DNA of 7,629 nucleotides. Source: Kiritimatiellia bacterium. GTDB taxonomy: Bacteria > Verrucomicrobiota > Kiritimatiellia > JAAZAB01. Positions within the stretch are counted from its first letter, which is position 1. Each line of letters begins with the position of its first letter. Under the pieces are notes generated by a model, which searched no databases, was not told where the DNA came from, and saw nothing but the letters and a program-made list of their open reading frames with translations. This document shows positions 1-5,920 of the stretch, in pieces. The stretch is from NCBI GenBank assembly GCA_018400335.1, contig JAGYMT010000066.1, forward strand, positions 1 through 7,629, in the 5' to 3' direction. The position numbers and the translations under genes were made by a program.

Positions 1-2042
1 TCGCCCTGCCGCGCGCAGCGGCCCCTGAGCTGACGGTCAATGCGCCTCGATTCGTGCCGCTCCGACCCTATCACGTGCAGGCCGCAGGGCTCCTCCATGA
101 GAAGCTTTCTAAGGGTTTTGCCTCCCACGGACTGGTCCAGACCGCGGTCCGAGGTGATGATATCCCTGGCAATCCGCACCACGCCTTCGCCCATCTTGAT
201 GTCGGTGCCGCGGCCCGCCATATTGGTGGCGATCGTCACCGCGCCGGCCTGACCCGCGCGCATCACGATATCCGCTTCACCCTCGTGATTCTTGGCATTC
301 AGCACGCTGTGCGGAATGCCCTCCCGCTTGAGCATCCGGCTGAGCAGCTCGGAGGTGTCCACCGAAATCGTGCCGAGCAGCATCGGCTGTCCCCTGCCGT
401 GGCGCTCCTTGACCTCGTCAATTATGGCCCCGTATTTCTCCCTGCGGGTCCGGTAGATGACGTCGTTGCCGTCAACCCTGCGGATCGGGCGGTTGGTCGG
501 AATGGCCAGAACGTCCAGCTTATAGATGTCCCTGAACTCGTTGGCCTCGGTCTCGGCCGTGCCGGTCATGCCGGCCAGTTTATCGTACATCCTGAAATAG
601 TTTTGAATCGTGATGGTCGCGAGAGTCTGGGTCTCGCGCTCGATCTGGACGCCTTCCTTGGCCTCAATGGCCTGGTGCAAACCGTCGCTCCACCTGCGGC
701 CCGGCAGTATGCGGCCCGTAAACTCGTCAACGATCATCACCCTGTTTTCCTGCACCACGTACTCGACGTCCTTCTCGTACAGACAGTATGCGCGAATGAG
801 CTGGTCAACGTTGTGAATGCGCTCGCTCTTTTCGGAGAAGGAGGACTGTATCTGCTGGCGGCGCTCCAGCTTTTCCTGCGGAGAGAGGTCCTCATCGGCA
901 TCAAGGTCTGCGAGCTGTGCTATCAGGTCGGGCATGACGTAGGCGTCGGGGTCCGCGGGGCTCATGGCCGTGCAGCCCTTATCGGTGAGCGTGGCATCGC
1001 GTCCGCGCTCGTCAATGTTGAAGAACAGCTCCTCGCGCAGCGCCCGCGCCTGCTCCTTGCGCATATCGATCATCAGCGCGCTCTCGATGCTCTCCATCAT
1101 CTTCCTGGCCGCCGAATCCTCGAGCATGTGTAGGAGCTGCTTGTTCTTCGGCATGCCGTGCCGCACCTGGTAGAGGCGGAGCTTCGCCTCCTCATCCTCG
1201 CCCTTCTCGATAAAAACCCTTGCCTCCGCGATCAGCGAGTTACAGAGCTCCGTCTGCTTCCGCACGAGCCTCGCGACCATGGGCGCGAGCTCGACGTACT
1301 GGTGGCTGGATACGGCCGCCGGCCCGGAGATAATGAGGGGCGTCCTGGCCTCGTCTATGAGAATGCTGTCAACCTCGTCAACTATGGAGTAGAAATGCCC
1401 GTTCTGCACTATCTGCCCGGGTACGTGCGCCATGCCGTTGTCGCGGAGGTAATCGAAACCGAACTCGCTGTTCGTTCCGTACGTTATATTTTTGGAGTAC
1501 TCCACGCGCCTCTCCTCAGGGCTCATCTGGTTCTGGATGCAGCCCACCGAGACGCCGAGGAATTCGTACAGGAGCCCCATCCAATGGGAATCGCGCCGAG
1601 CCAGATAGTCGTTGACGGTTACCAGATGTACGTTCCTGCCGGTGAGCGAGTTCAGGTAGAGCGGCATGGTCGCCACGAGCGTCTTGCCTTCGCCCGTAGC
1701 CATCTCGGCGATCTTGCCGTGGTGCAGTGCGATCGCGCCGATGAGCTGGACGTCGAACGGGACCATGTCCCACACCACCTCGTGGTCGCACACGTTGAAC
1801 TTCGTGCCGATCAGGCGCCGACAGGCGTTCTTCGCCGCGGCGAAAGCCTCGACCATTATGTCGTCGAGCTTTGCGCCGCCGGCGAGCCGCTCCCTGAACT
1901 CGTCCGTCTTGGCGCGGAGCGCGCCCTCGGAGAGTGCGCGATATGCCTCGTCCTGCGCATTGATCGCGGCGACCAGCGGCTTGATCCGCTTGATATCGCG
2001 TTGGTACTTCGTTCCTATTATCTTGTTGAGAATCCAGCGCAT
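1..2042 (-). CDS. secA: Protein translocase ATPase SecA, N-terminal 680 residues (3' end cut by window)
   Basis: SecA is the cytosolic ATPase that drives unfolded preproteins through the SecYEG channel. The visible protein starts [20 protein letters not shown], a typical SecA N-terminus. Walker A is MATGEGKT (residues 114-121, catalytic-site Lys120). VNDYLARRD and [14 protein letters not shown] follow. Walker B is DEVD (222-225), then [12 protein letters not shown]. In the second motor domain [12 protein letters not shown] begins at Met492, [10 protein letters not shown] lies around 606-615, and [15 protein letters not shown] ends at residue 680. The scaffold, wing and C-terminal linker are outside the window. 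The final helicase motif lies roughly 100 residues later than in E. coli SecA. The extra length falls mainly in about residues 250-430 (preprotein-binding region), a charged helical stretch that includes [12 protein letters not shown] and [13 protein letters not shown]. The ATG at 2042 is chosen because the N-terminus fits the family. The Shine-Dalgarno is poor: AAAGG in the galE tail is 17 nt away, so coupling to galE translation is likely. Identity is essentially certain. Confidence 0.97.
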   Translation of the reverse strand, partial: MRWILNKIIGTKYQRDIKRIKPLVAAINAQDEAYRALSEGALRAKTDEFRERLAGGAKLDDIMVEAFAAAKNACRRLIGTKFNVCDHEVVWDMVPFDVQLIGAIALHHGKIAEMATGEGKTLVATMPLYLNSLTGRNVHLVTVNDYLARRDSHWMGLLYEFLGVSVGCIQNQMSPEERRVEYSKNITYGTNSEFGFDYLRDNGMAHVPGQIVQNGHFYSIVDEVDSILIDEARTPLIISGPAAVSSHQYVELAPMVARLVRKQTELCNSLIAEARVFIEKGEDEEAKLRLYQVRHGMPKNKQLLHMLEDSAARKMMESIESALMIDMRKEQARALREELFFNIDERGRDATLTDKGCTAMSPADPDAYVMPDLIAQLADLDADEDLSPQEKLERRQQIQSSFSEKSERIHNVDQLIRAYCLYEKDVEYVVQENRVMIVDEFTGRILPGRRWSDGLHQAIEAKEGVQIERETQTLATITIQNYFRMYDKLAGMTGTAETEANEFRDIYKLDVLAIPTNRPIRRVDGNDVIYRTRREKYGAIIDEVKERHGRGQPMLLGTISVDTSELLSRMLKREGIPHSVLNAKNHEGEADIVMRAGQAGAVTIATNMAGRGTDIKMGEGVVRIARDIITSDRGLDQSVGGKTLRKLLMEEPCGLHVIGSERHESRRIDRQLRGRCARQG

Positions 2043-2054
2043 TTGGTGACTGTG

Positions 2055-3029
2055 TCAGACCTTTCCATACCCTTTGGGGTGCGCGCGGTGCCAGTTCCAT
2101 GCGCTCCGCACAATTTCCTCTATACTGCTCCGCTCCGGCTTCCATCCGAGCAGTCCGGCGGCCATGGAACAGTCGGCGACGAGATTCGCGGGGTCGCCGT
2201 GCCTGCGCGGACATTTGACCACGGGGATCGGGCGGCCGCTCACGGCCCTCGCCGTCTCAATCACCTGCCGAACCGAGCAGCCCTGTCCGGTCCCCAGATT
2301 TACGGCAAACGTCCCGGGCTTACAGAGCGCCATGACGTGCGCGCGCGCCAGGTCCCACACGTGGATGTAATCGCGGACGCAGGTGCCGTCGGGCGTGTCA
2401 TAGTCATCGCCGAAAATCTTCATCTCGCCGGCCTTGCCTAGCGCGGCCTTGAGCACGTTCGGTATCAGGTGCGTCTCGGGGTCGTGGTCCTCGCCGTGTT
2501 CTTCCGTCGCTCCCGCAGCGTTGAAGTAGCGCAGGAACACGGGCTCCATGCCGTAAATCCGGTTGTACCAGCCCAGAATCTTCTCGAACATCAGCTTTGA
2601 CTCGCCGTAGGGGTTGGTTGGCCGTTGCGGGGTCTCCTCGCTTATCCGATCGGAGTCGGGCTGGCCGTAAGTCGCGCAGGTGGAAGAGAACACGATCCGC
2701 TTCACCTGCGCCTTGATCATGGCTTCCGCCAGATTTATGCCGCCTCCCACGTTGTTGCCGAAGTACCACTCCGGATGCGCCATGGATTCGCCGACAAGCG
2801 CGTAGGCGGCGAAGTGCACGACGGCATCCGGCTTCACATCGAGCATCGCCTTGGCTATCCCCTCGCGTTCGCGCAGGTCGCCGCGGATGAAACGCGCGCG
2901 CGGGTCCAGCGCCGGGCTGTGGCCGCGTTCGAGGTTGTCGAACACCGTCGTTTCGTGTCCCTCGTCGAGCAGCATCTTCACGGTAACGCTTCCGATGTAC
3001 CCGGCTCCGCCTGTTACGAGAATCTTCAT
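2055..3029 (-). CDS. galE: UDP-glucose 4-epimerase
   Basis: This short-chain dehydrogenase-type epimerase interconverts UDP-glucose and UDP-galactose with tightly bound NAD, supplying galactosyl donors for envelope polysaccharide. The 324-residue length is normal for GalE. The Rossmann motif GGAGYIG is at residues 7-13, with the acidic residue and FDNLERG at 30-36. The catalytic Ser/Thr is in FSSTCATYG (114-122) and the YxxxK pair is Tyr141/Lys145 in NPYGESK. LRYFNAAGA (167-175) and TCVRDYIHVWDLA (216-228) are strong GalE signatures. The position matching E. coli Tyr299 / human Cys307 is, by my alignment, Leu283 in GDPANLVAD. A smaller residue there can permit N-acetylated substrates in known enzymes, so UDP-GlcNAc/GalNAc epimerisation is possible but unproven. 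The ATG at 3029 gives the canonical MKILVTGGAG start, but no good Shine-Dalgarno precedes it. secA starts 12 nt downstream. Confidence 0.96.
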   Translation of the reverse strand: MKILVTGGAGYIGSVTVKMLLDEGHETTVFDNLERGHSPALDPRARFIRGDLREREGIAKAMLDVKPDAVVHFAAYALVGESMAHPEWYFGNNVGGGINLAEAMIKAQVKRIVFSSTCATYGQPDSDRISEETPQRPTNPYGESKLMFEKILGWYNRIYGMEPVFLRYFNAAGATEEHGEDHDPETHLIPNVLKAALGKAGEMKIFGDDYDTPDGTCVRDYIHVWDLARAHVMALCKPGTFAVNLGTGQGCSVRQVIETARAVSGRPIPVVKCPRRHGDPANLVADCSMAAGLLGWKPERSSIEEIVRSAWNWHRAHPKGYGKV

Positions 3030-3106
3030 GCCGCCGATATTAACGAATCCGAAACGGAAAACCAGAAAAAAGATGAGGTTCCCGAAACTTCACAAGAAAA
3101 CTCACA

Positions 3107-3122
3107 TCCCATAGAAATGGGA
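3107..3122 (-). other. Short perfect hairpin upstream of galE
   Basis: TCCCAT (3107-3112) and ATGGGA (3117-3122) pair perfectly around the 4-nt loop AGAA. It lies 78 nt before the galE start and would be in the galE leader RNA if transcription begins near 3150. No U-tract follows on either strand, so it is not an intrinsic terminator. It may be a leader structure or chance. Confidence 0.35.
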
Positions 3123-3132
3123 GAATAATCTC

Positions 3133-3156
3133 GCGCAGAGGCGCGGAGGCGCAGAG
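3133..3156. repeat. Tandem octamer repeat (GCGCAGAG) x3
   Basis: Three adjacent 8-mers: GCGCAGAG (3133-3140), GCGCGGAG (3141-3148) and GCGCAGAG (3149-3156). They are exact except for one A-to-G change in the middle copy. They form a GC-rich island beside the AT-rich stretch and lie in the galE leader or next to its start site. The repeat has the look of the short tandemly repeated sequences seen in intergenic DNA of some bacteria. Confidence 0.8.
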
Positions 3157-3159
3157 TGG

Positions 3160-3188
3160 CAAATAATAAAAACTACATCTTGCGTCAA
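3160..3188 (-). promoter_or_regulatory. Candidate sigma70-type promoter for galE-secA
   Basis: Read on the minus strand, TTGACG (3188-3183, five of six matches to the -35 consensus) is followed after 17 nt by TATTTG (3165-3160, a weak -10). Transcription would start near 3152 and give a leader of about 120 nt containing the octamer repeat and the hairpin at 3107-3122. The spacing is ideal but the -10 is poor. An alternative -10, TATTAT, lies 3 nt closer, with a 14-nt spacer. The AT-rich setting and position upstream of galE support it. Confidence 0.35.
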
Positions 3189-3199
3189 GATTGCTTGAC
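3184..3199. promoter_or_regulatory. Perfect inverted repeat over the candidate galE -35 box
   Basis: GTCAAG (3184-3189) and CTTGAC (3194-3199) form a perfect 6-bp inverted repeat around ATTG. The left arm overlaps the candidate galE -35 element TTGACG. A dyad in this place could bind a repressor or activator, but six paired bases can also arise by chance. The right arm read on the plus strand also contains TTGAC. Confidence 0.3.
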
Positions 3200-3354
3200 T
3201 TCATGCGTCATTCAATTATCTTTCCCGCCAATGATCTTGTGTTCAAATGTAATCCCTTTTCTATCATGAATGCAAGAGAACTTGTAATCCGATTCATAAA
3301 AAGAGTGTCAAGCAAAAAAATGAAAGTTTTTTATGGGATCGGAAGAAGAATTGC

Positions 3355-3384
3355 CACAAAAAGTCGCGAAAAGTCACAAAAAGG
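3355..3384. repeat. Degenerate tandem decamer repeat x3
   Basis: Three adjacent 10-mers: CACAAAAAGT (3355-3364), CGCGAAAAGT (3365-3374) and CACAAAAAGG (3375-3384). The array sits in the middle of the AT-rich gap, unrelated in sequence to the octamer and heptamer arrays on either side. No gene or promoter role is evident. Confidence 0.75.
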
Positions 3385-3562
3385 GAAGAGTTTTCATCCG
3401 GCTTTTTTTATCCGATTAGCCCCGCCTTTTTTTCTGCTTGTAGCCTATAATGTTCCGCCTCTATAGCTCCTTAGCCGAGCATTGTTTGAGTAAATTTATC
3501 AAGCCAAAGGCATGATGAGTCGAACATTTGATTTCGACGTTGATAACATGTTCTCAGTCAAT

Positions 3563-3643
3563 GTGTTCAGTGTTCAGGGGTTCAGCGTTCAGGAAATGCC
3601 GAAGACTCTCCGTCCTGAACACTGAACACTGAACTCTGAACAC
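3563..3643. repeat. Inverted pair of TGTTCAG heptamer arrays (long hairpin) after bioD
   Basis: The left arm (3563-3593) holds four TTCAG-ending units, GTGTTCAG, TGTTCAG, GGGTTCAG and CGTTCAGG. The right arm (3614-3643) is four copies of the reverse complement. A 20-nt spacer (3594-3613) separates them. The arms pair over about 30 bp with a few mismatches and one extra base. The right arm ends 2 nt beyond the bioD stop codon, so the structure would form at the 3' end of the bio mRNA and could slow exonucleases or aid termination. No U-tract follows on the minus strand, so a classical intrinsic terminator is not supported. Confidence 0.85.
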
Positions 3644-3645
3644 TT

Positions 3646-4395
3646 TCAACGAAGTTGGCTAGCTCTCGCCAGGTTCACGAGGGTTGCCGCGCCGGGCAGC
3701 GCTTTCGCGCAGCGCCGGAAAAACGCCTTTCTGTCCGCCGCCGGCTCGAGCCCGGGCATGAAGGGCAGGCGCCCGAGTATCCGCACCTTGCCGAGGCGCC
3801 TAATCACGCGGATGTTGTCCTCCTCGATCTCGGCGCGGCGAGATCGGGCTGTCTCGTTGATGACCACGCCAAGGATCGGGAGCCCGGCCTGCTCCAGCGC
3901 GCGCAGCGAGAGGAGCGTGTGGTTGATTGTCCCGAGCCCCGGACGCGCGACGAGTACAACGGGCAGCTCCAACCTGCCGGCCAGGTCGAGCATGGTCCTC
4001 CCGGCATCAATCGGGACAAAGAGTCCGCCGGCGCCCTCGACGACAATCATTTCATGGGCTTTCAGAAGAGCATCGAGAGATTTAGCGATCCTTTCAAACC
4101 TTATCCTTCTTCCCGCCAAAGCAGCAGCCAGGTGGGGGGAGCAGGGCTTCGCAAAGCAGTAAGGCGCCATGAGCCGTTTCTCGGTCCGTGAAGGTTTCAG
4201 CCCGATGGCGGAAAGAGAGAATTCGAGATCGGGCGCCACCCAGTCAACGCCTTTTCGCACGGCGCCGGTCTGTACCGGCTTCATGGGCACGGCATCCACC
4301 CCGGCGCCGCGCAGGATTGACAGGAGCGCGGCGCTGACAACCGTTTTTCCAACGCCGGTGTCGGTGCCGGTTACGAATATGCCGGTTTGCTTCAT
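3646..4395 (-). CDS. bioD: Dethiobiotin synthetase
   Basis: BioD uses ATP and CO2 to close the ureido ring of 7,8-diaminopelargonate, giving dethiobiotin, the next-to-last step of biotin synthesis in the cytosol. At 249 residues it is slightly longer than usual. The P-loop GTDTGVGKT is at residues 10-18, KPVQTG at 39-44 with the substrate-binding Lys39, YCFAKPCSPHLAA at 79-91, and EGAGGLFVP at 120-128. ARPGLGTINHT is also typical. A longer frame extends upstream to 4491, but the ATG at 4395 is preferred. It gives the family N-terminus just before the P-loop, overlaps the bioC stop as ATGA, and has GGTGA 4 nt upstream. It is the last gene of the operon, and the inverted heptamer arrays follow directly. 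The tail after about residue 225 (KAFFRRCAKALPGAA...) is ordinary for the family. Confidence 0.96.
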   Translation of the reverse strand: MKQTGIFVTGTDTGVGKTVVSAALLSILRGAGVDAVPMKPVQTGAVRKGVDWVAPDLEFSLSAIGLKPSRTEKRLMAPYCFAKPCSPHLAAALAGRRIRFERIAKSLDALLKAHEMIVVEGAGGLFVPIDAGRTMLDLAGRLELPVVLVARPGLGTINHTLLSLRALEQAGLPILGVVINETARSRRAEIEEDNIRVIRRLGKVRILGRLPFMPGLEPAADRKAFFRRCAKALPGAATLVNLARASQLR

Positions 4396-5180
4396 TTCTT
4401 CACCGCGGAGAAGCAGGCGGCATGATATGTTGCGCGCACCCCCTTGCCGTCGGCCCTGTATGAGCTGTCGTAATCGGCCATCAGCCGGCACAGTTCCGCG
4501 CGGTTGAGCGGCGCCGCCGCGATCGATACGCTTCCTCCCGTAACGCCCTGTTCGTGCAGACTCTTGAGCAGCGCTGCCGCGGATGGATAGTGGAGCTCAA
4601 TTCGTTCCTCCTCGCACCCGGCTATGACCAGTTTGGCGGCGTGAAGCGCGTCCCGGACCTCGGCCACGGACGGCAGCTTGCCGATGGGCGGCTTGCCGGG
4701 CGCCGCGCGCAGGCGCGCACTGCGCAACTCCTGCAGGGTTCCATCCACCATGAGGCCGAAGACCATCCGGCCTCCGGCTTGCAGCAGGCTCGACAGCTTC
4801 TTCACGGCCTCGCCGATAGGTTTCATCCAGTGCAGGGCAGAGCAACTCGCGACCAGTTGATAAACGCCGCCGCCCGCAAAACTCCTTGCATCGCAAGCCG
4901 TGAAGCGCACCCTGTTGTTGCCGGCAAAACGCTGCCGGGCGTGCGCTATCATTCTTTCCGAGACATCCACGGCATCAATCACGGCGGCAGGAAAGCGCGC
5001 GGCGAGCTTCTCGGTGAGCAATCCCGTTCCGCAGCCCGCATCGAGAATCCGCTCCGGGCAATCCGCGGATCCGATCATCCCCATGATCCTATCCGCGACG
5101 AGCGGCTGGGCCCTTGCGGCCCGGTCGTAGGTTTCCGATGAAGCCGAGAAGCGCAGCGCGATTGTTTTGTCCGTCTTCAT
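4392..5180 (-). CDS. bioC: Malonyl-ACP O-methyltransferase
   Basis: BioC transfers a methyl group from S-adenosylmethionine to malonyl-ACP, so that fatty acid synthase can elongate it to pimeloyl-ACP methyl ester. The protein has 262 residues. The N-terminal pattern IALRFSASSETYDRAARAQ (residues 7-25) matches the BioC family. The SAM motif ILDAGCGTG is at 45-53, the acidic loop DAVDVSERMI at 69-78, and the ASCSALHWM segment at 111-119 stands where BioC proteins have their SxxALQW-like motif. The C-terminal half is more divergent, as is common in BioC. The frame is open back to a TTG at 5198. The ATG at 5180 is chosen because it overlaps the preceding stop as ATGA and keeps the family N-terminus. 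Its Shine-Dalgarno is weak, so coupling to the upstream gene is likely. The family call rests on motif plus operon context. Confidence 0.92.
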   Translation of the reverse strand: MKTDKTIALRFSASSETYDRAARAQPLVADRIMGMIGSADCPERILDAGCGTGLLTEKLAARFPAAVIDAVDVSERMIAHARQRFAGNNRVRFTACDARSFAGGGVYQLVASCSALHWMKPIGEAVKKLSSLLQAGGRMVFGLMVDGTLQELRSARLRAAPGKPPIGKLPSVAEVRDALHAAKLVIAGCEEERIELHYPSAAALLKSLHEQGVTGGSVSIAAAPLNRAELCRLMADYDSSYRADGKGVRATYHAACFSAVKK

Positions 5181-5920
5181 ATTCCCAGCGAGTTCCAAAA
5201 GCCCAGTATAGCCGCGGCCGTGAACTCCGGCATGCGCGCCGGCAGATCGTGTCCGCTTTTCTCTTCAAAAACGCAACGACACGACGGCATTCGCGCACCG
5301 AGGGACTCTGCCGCAGTCCACGACACAATGCAATCCTTTTTTCCGTGCAGCGCGAGCACGGGCAAGACAATGCGCGCCAGATCGCGTCCGGCATCGAACG
5401 TCCGCAAGTATTCCAGACCATGGATCAGGCGGGCATCGTCAATCAATGAAGCCGCCTCGATCTTTTCGCCGATCGCGCTCGGATCATCCCGTTCCGGCGC
5501 GGCAACCTGTTCGAAAAACCGCCGCAATGTGAGTTCCCGATTTCTCTTCAGATGCCGGGCCATCGCGCGGACACTCGCTTCCGTGGCGCCGCCGGGGAAG
5601 CCGGGCCCGGCGCAGAATCGCGCCCCGGCGCCCATAAGCACAAGCGCGCTCATCAATTCCGGACGCAGCGCCGCGGCTTCGAGCGCGATCATTCCCCCCA
5701 TTGACCAGCCGACCGCAACAGGCGGTTTCTCGTAACCTTCCAGCATGGCGACAAGCGAGGCGGCGTAGATGGAGGACCGATCATTCGGCCTGTCCGACCA
5801 CAATTCGTAGGCGGATGTTGTCGTGACGTCGAAATAGGGAGCGAGCCGGTCGGCCAGTCCGCCGAGCGCTGCTGCAGTGTGGGCCCAGCCTGCTATGAGG
5901 ATCAGTGAAGACCTGCTCAC
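5177..5920 (-). CDS. bioH: Alpha/beta hydrolase, probable pimeloyl-ACP methyl ester carboxylesterase
   Basis: In the BioC-BioH pathway this serine hydrolase removes the methyl ester from pimeloyl-ACP methyl ester, ending chain extension and releasing pimeloyl-ACP for BioF. The 247-residue protein starts SLILIAGWAH, an oxyanion-hole strand-turn typical of the fold. The nucleophile elbow is GWSMGG with Ser73. Asp196 (LHGKKDC) and His224 (SGHDLP) complete the triad, in the order and spacing expected for BioH-like enzymes. Residues 105-180 form the helical cap. It lies between bioF and bioC, the same place bioH takes in the bioB-F-H-C-D operons of pseudomonads. Several unrelated hydrolases (BioG, BioJ, BioK, BioV) can fill this step, so the role is well supported but the exact subfamily is not. 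The start is GTG at 5920, overlapping the bioF stop by 4 nt. Confidence 0.85.
   Translation of the reverse strand: MSRSSLILIAGWAHTAAALGGLADRLAPYFDVTTTSAYELWSDRPNDRSSIYAASLVAMLEGYEKPPVAVGWSMGGMIALEAAALRPELMSALVLMGAGARFCAGPGFPGGATEASVRAMARHLKRNRELTLRRFFEQVAAPERDDPSAIGEKIEAASLIDDARLIHGLEYLRTFDAGRDLARIVLPVLALHGKKDCIVSWTAAESLGARMPSCRCVFEEKSGHDLPARMPEFTAAAILGFWNSLGI

Larger units (their letters stand above)
3030..3645. other. AT-rich intergenic region with several short repeats, no convincing gene
   Basis: This 616-bp gap lies between the start of galE and the end of bioD, both transcribed leftward, so it should hold the galE-secA promoter and the end of the bio operon. Its middle (about 3160-3460) is clearly AT-rich against GC-rich neighbours. 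It contains a three-copy octamer (3133-3156), a three-copy decamer (3355-3384), an inverted pair of heptamer arrays (3563-3643), a perfect hairpin (3107-3122) and a perfect inverted repeat (3184-3199). A further weak inverted pair is GAACAT at 3522-3527 and ATGTTC at 3548-3553. The only sizeable frame (plus, 3191-3466) runs through the decamer repeat, starts at TTG without a ribosome site and resembles no family I know. No tRNA-like cloverleaf or terminator with a U-tract was found. Confidence 0.7.

Noticed and set aside
54..2441. Two long plus-strand frames (54-1133 and 1158-2441) of 359 and 427 codons
   Set aside because: They lie antisense to secA and the end of galE, both certain genes. 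Their translations show no family motif and are rich in His, Ala, Arg and Leu, as expected from the complement of GC-rich codons.
3398..3438. Possible intrinsic terminator with T-runs (GGCT...AGCC followed by CCGCC and seven T)
   Set aside because: The stem is only 4 bp with a long AT-rich loop, and no rightward gene ends there.
3446..3451. Perfect TATAAT on the plus strand
   Set aside because: No -35-like hexamer lies 16-18 nt upstream and no rightward gene follows.
3191..3466. Plus-strand frame of 91 codons in the galE-bioD gap
   Set aside because: It begins at TTG with no Shine-Dalgarno, runs through the decamer repeat, and looks like translated AT-rich intergenic sequence (runs of Lys and Phe). 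No known family.
3563..3643. Reading the facing heptamers as a CRISPR array
   Set aside because: Units are 7 nt with no spacers, the two arrays are inverted, and no cas gene is near.
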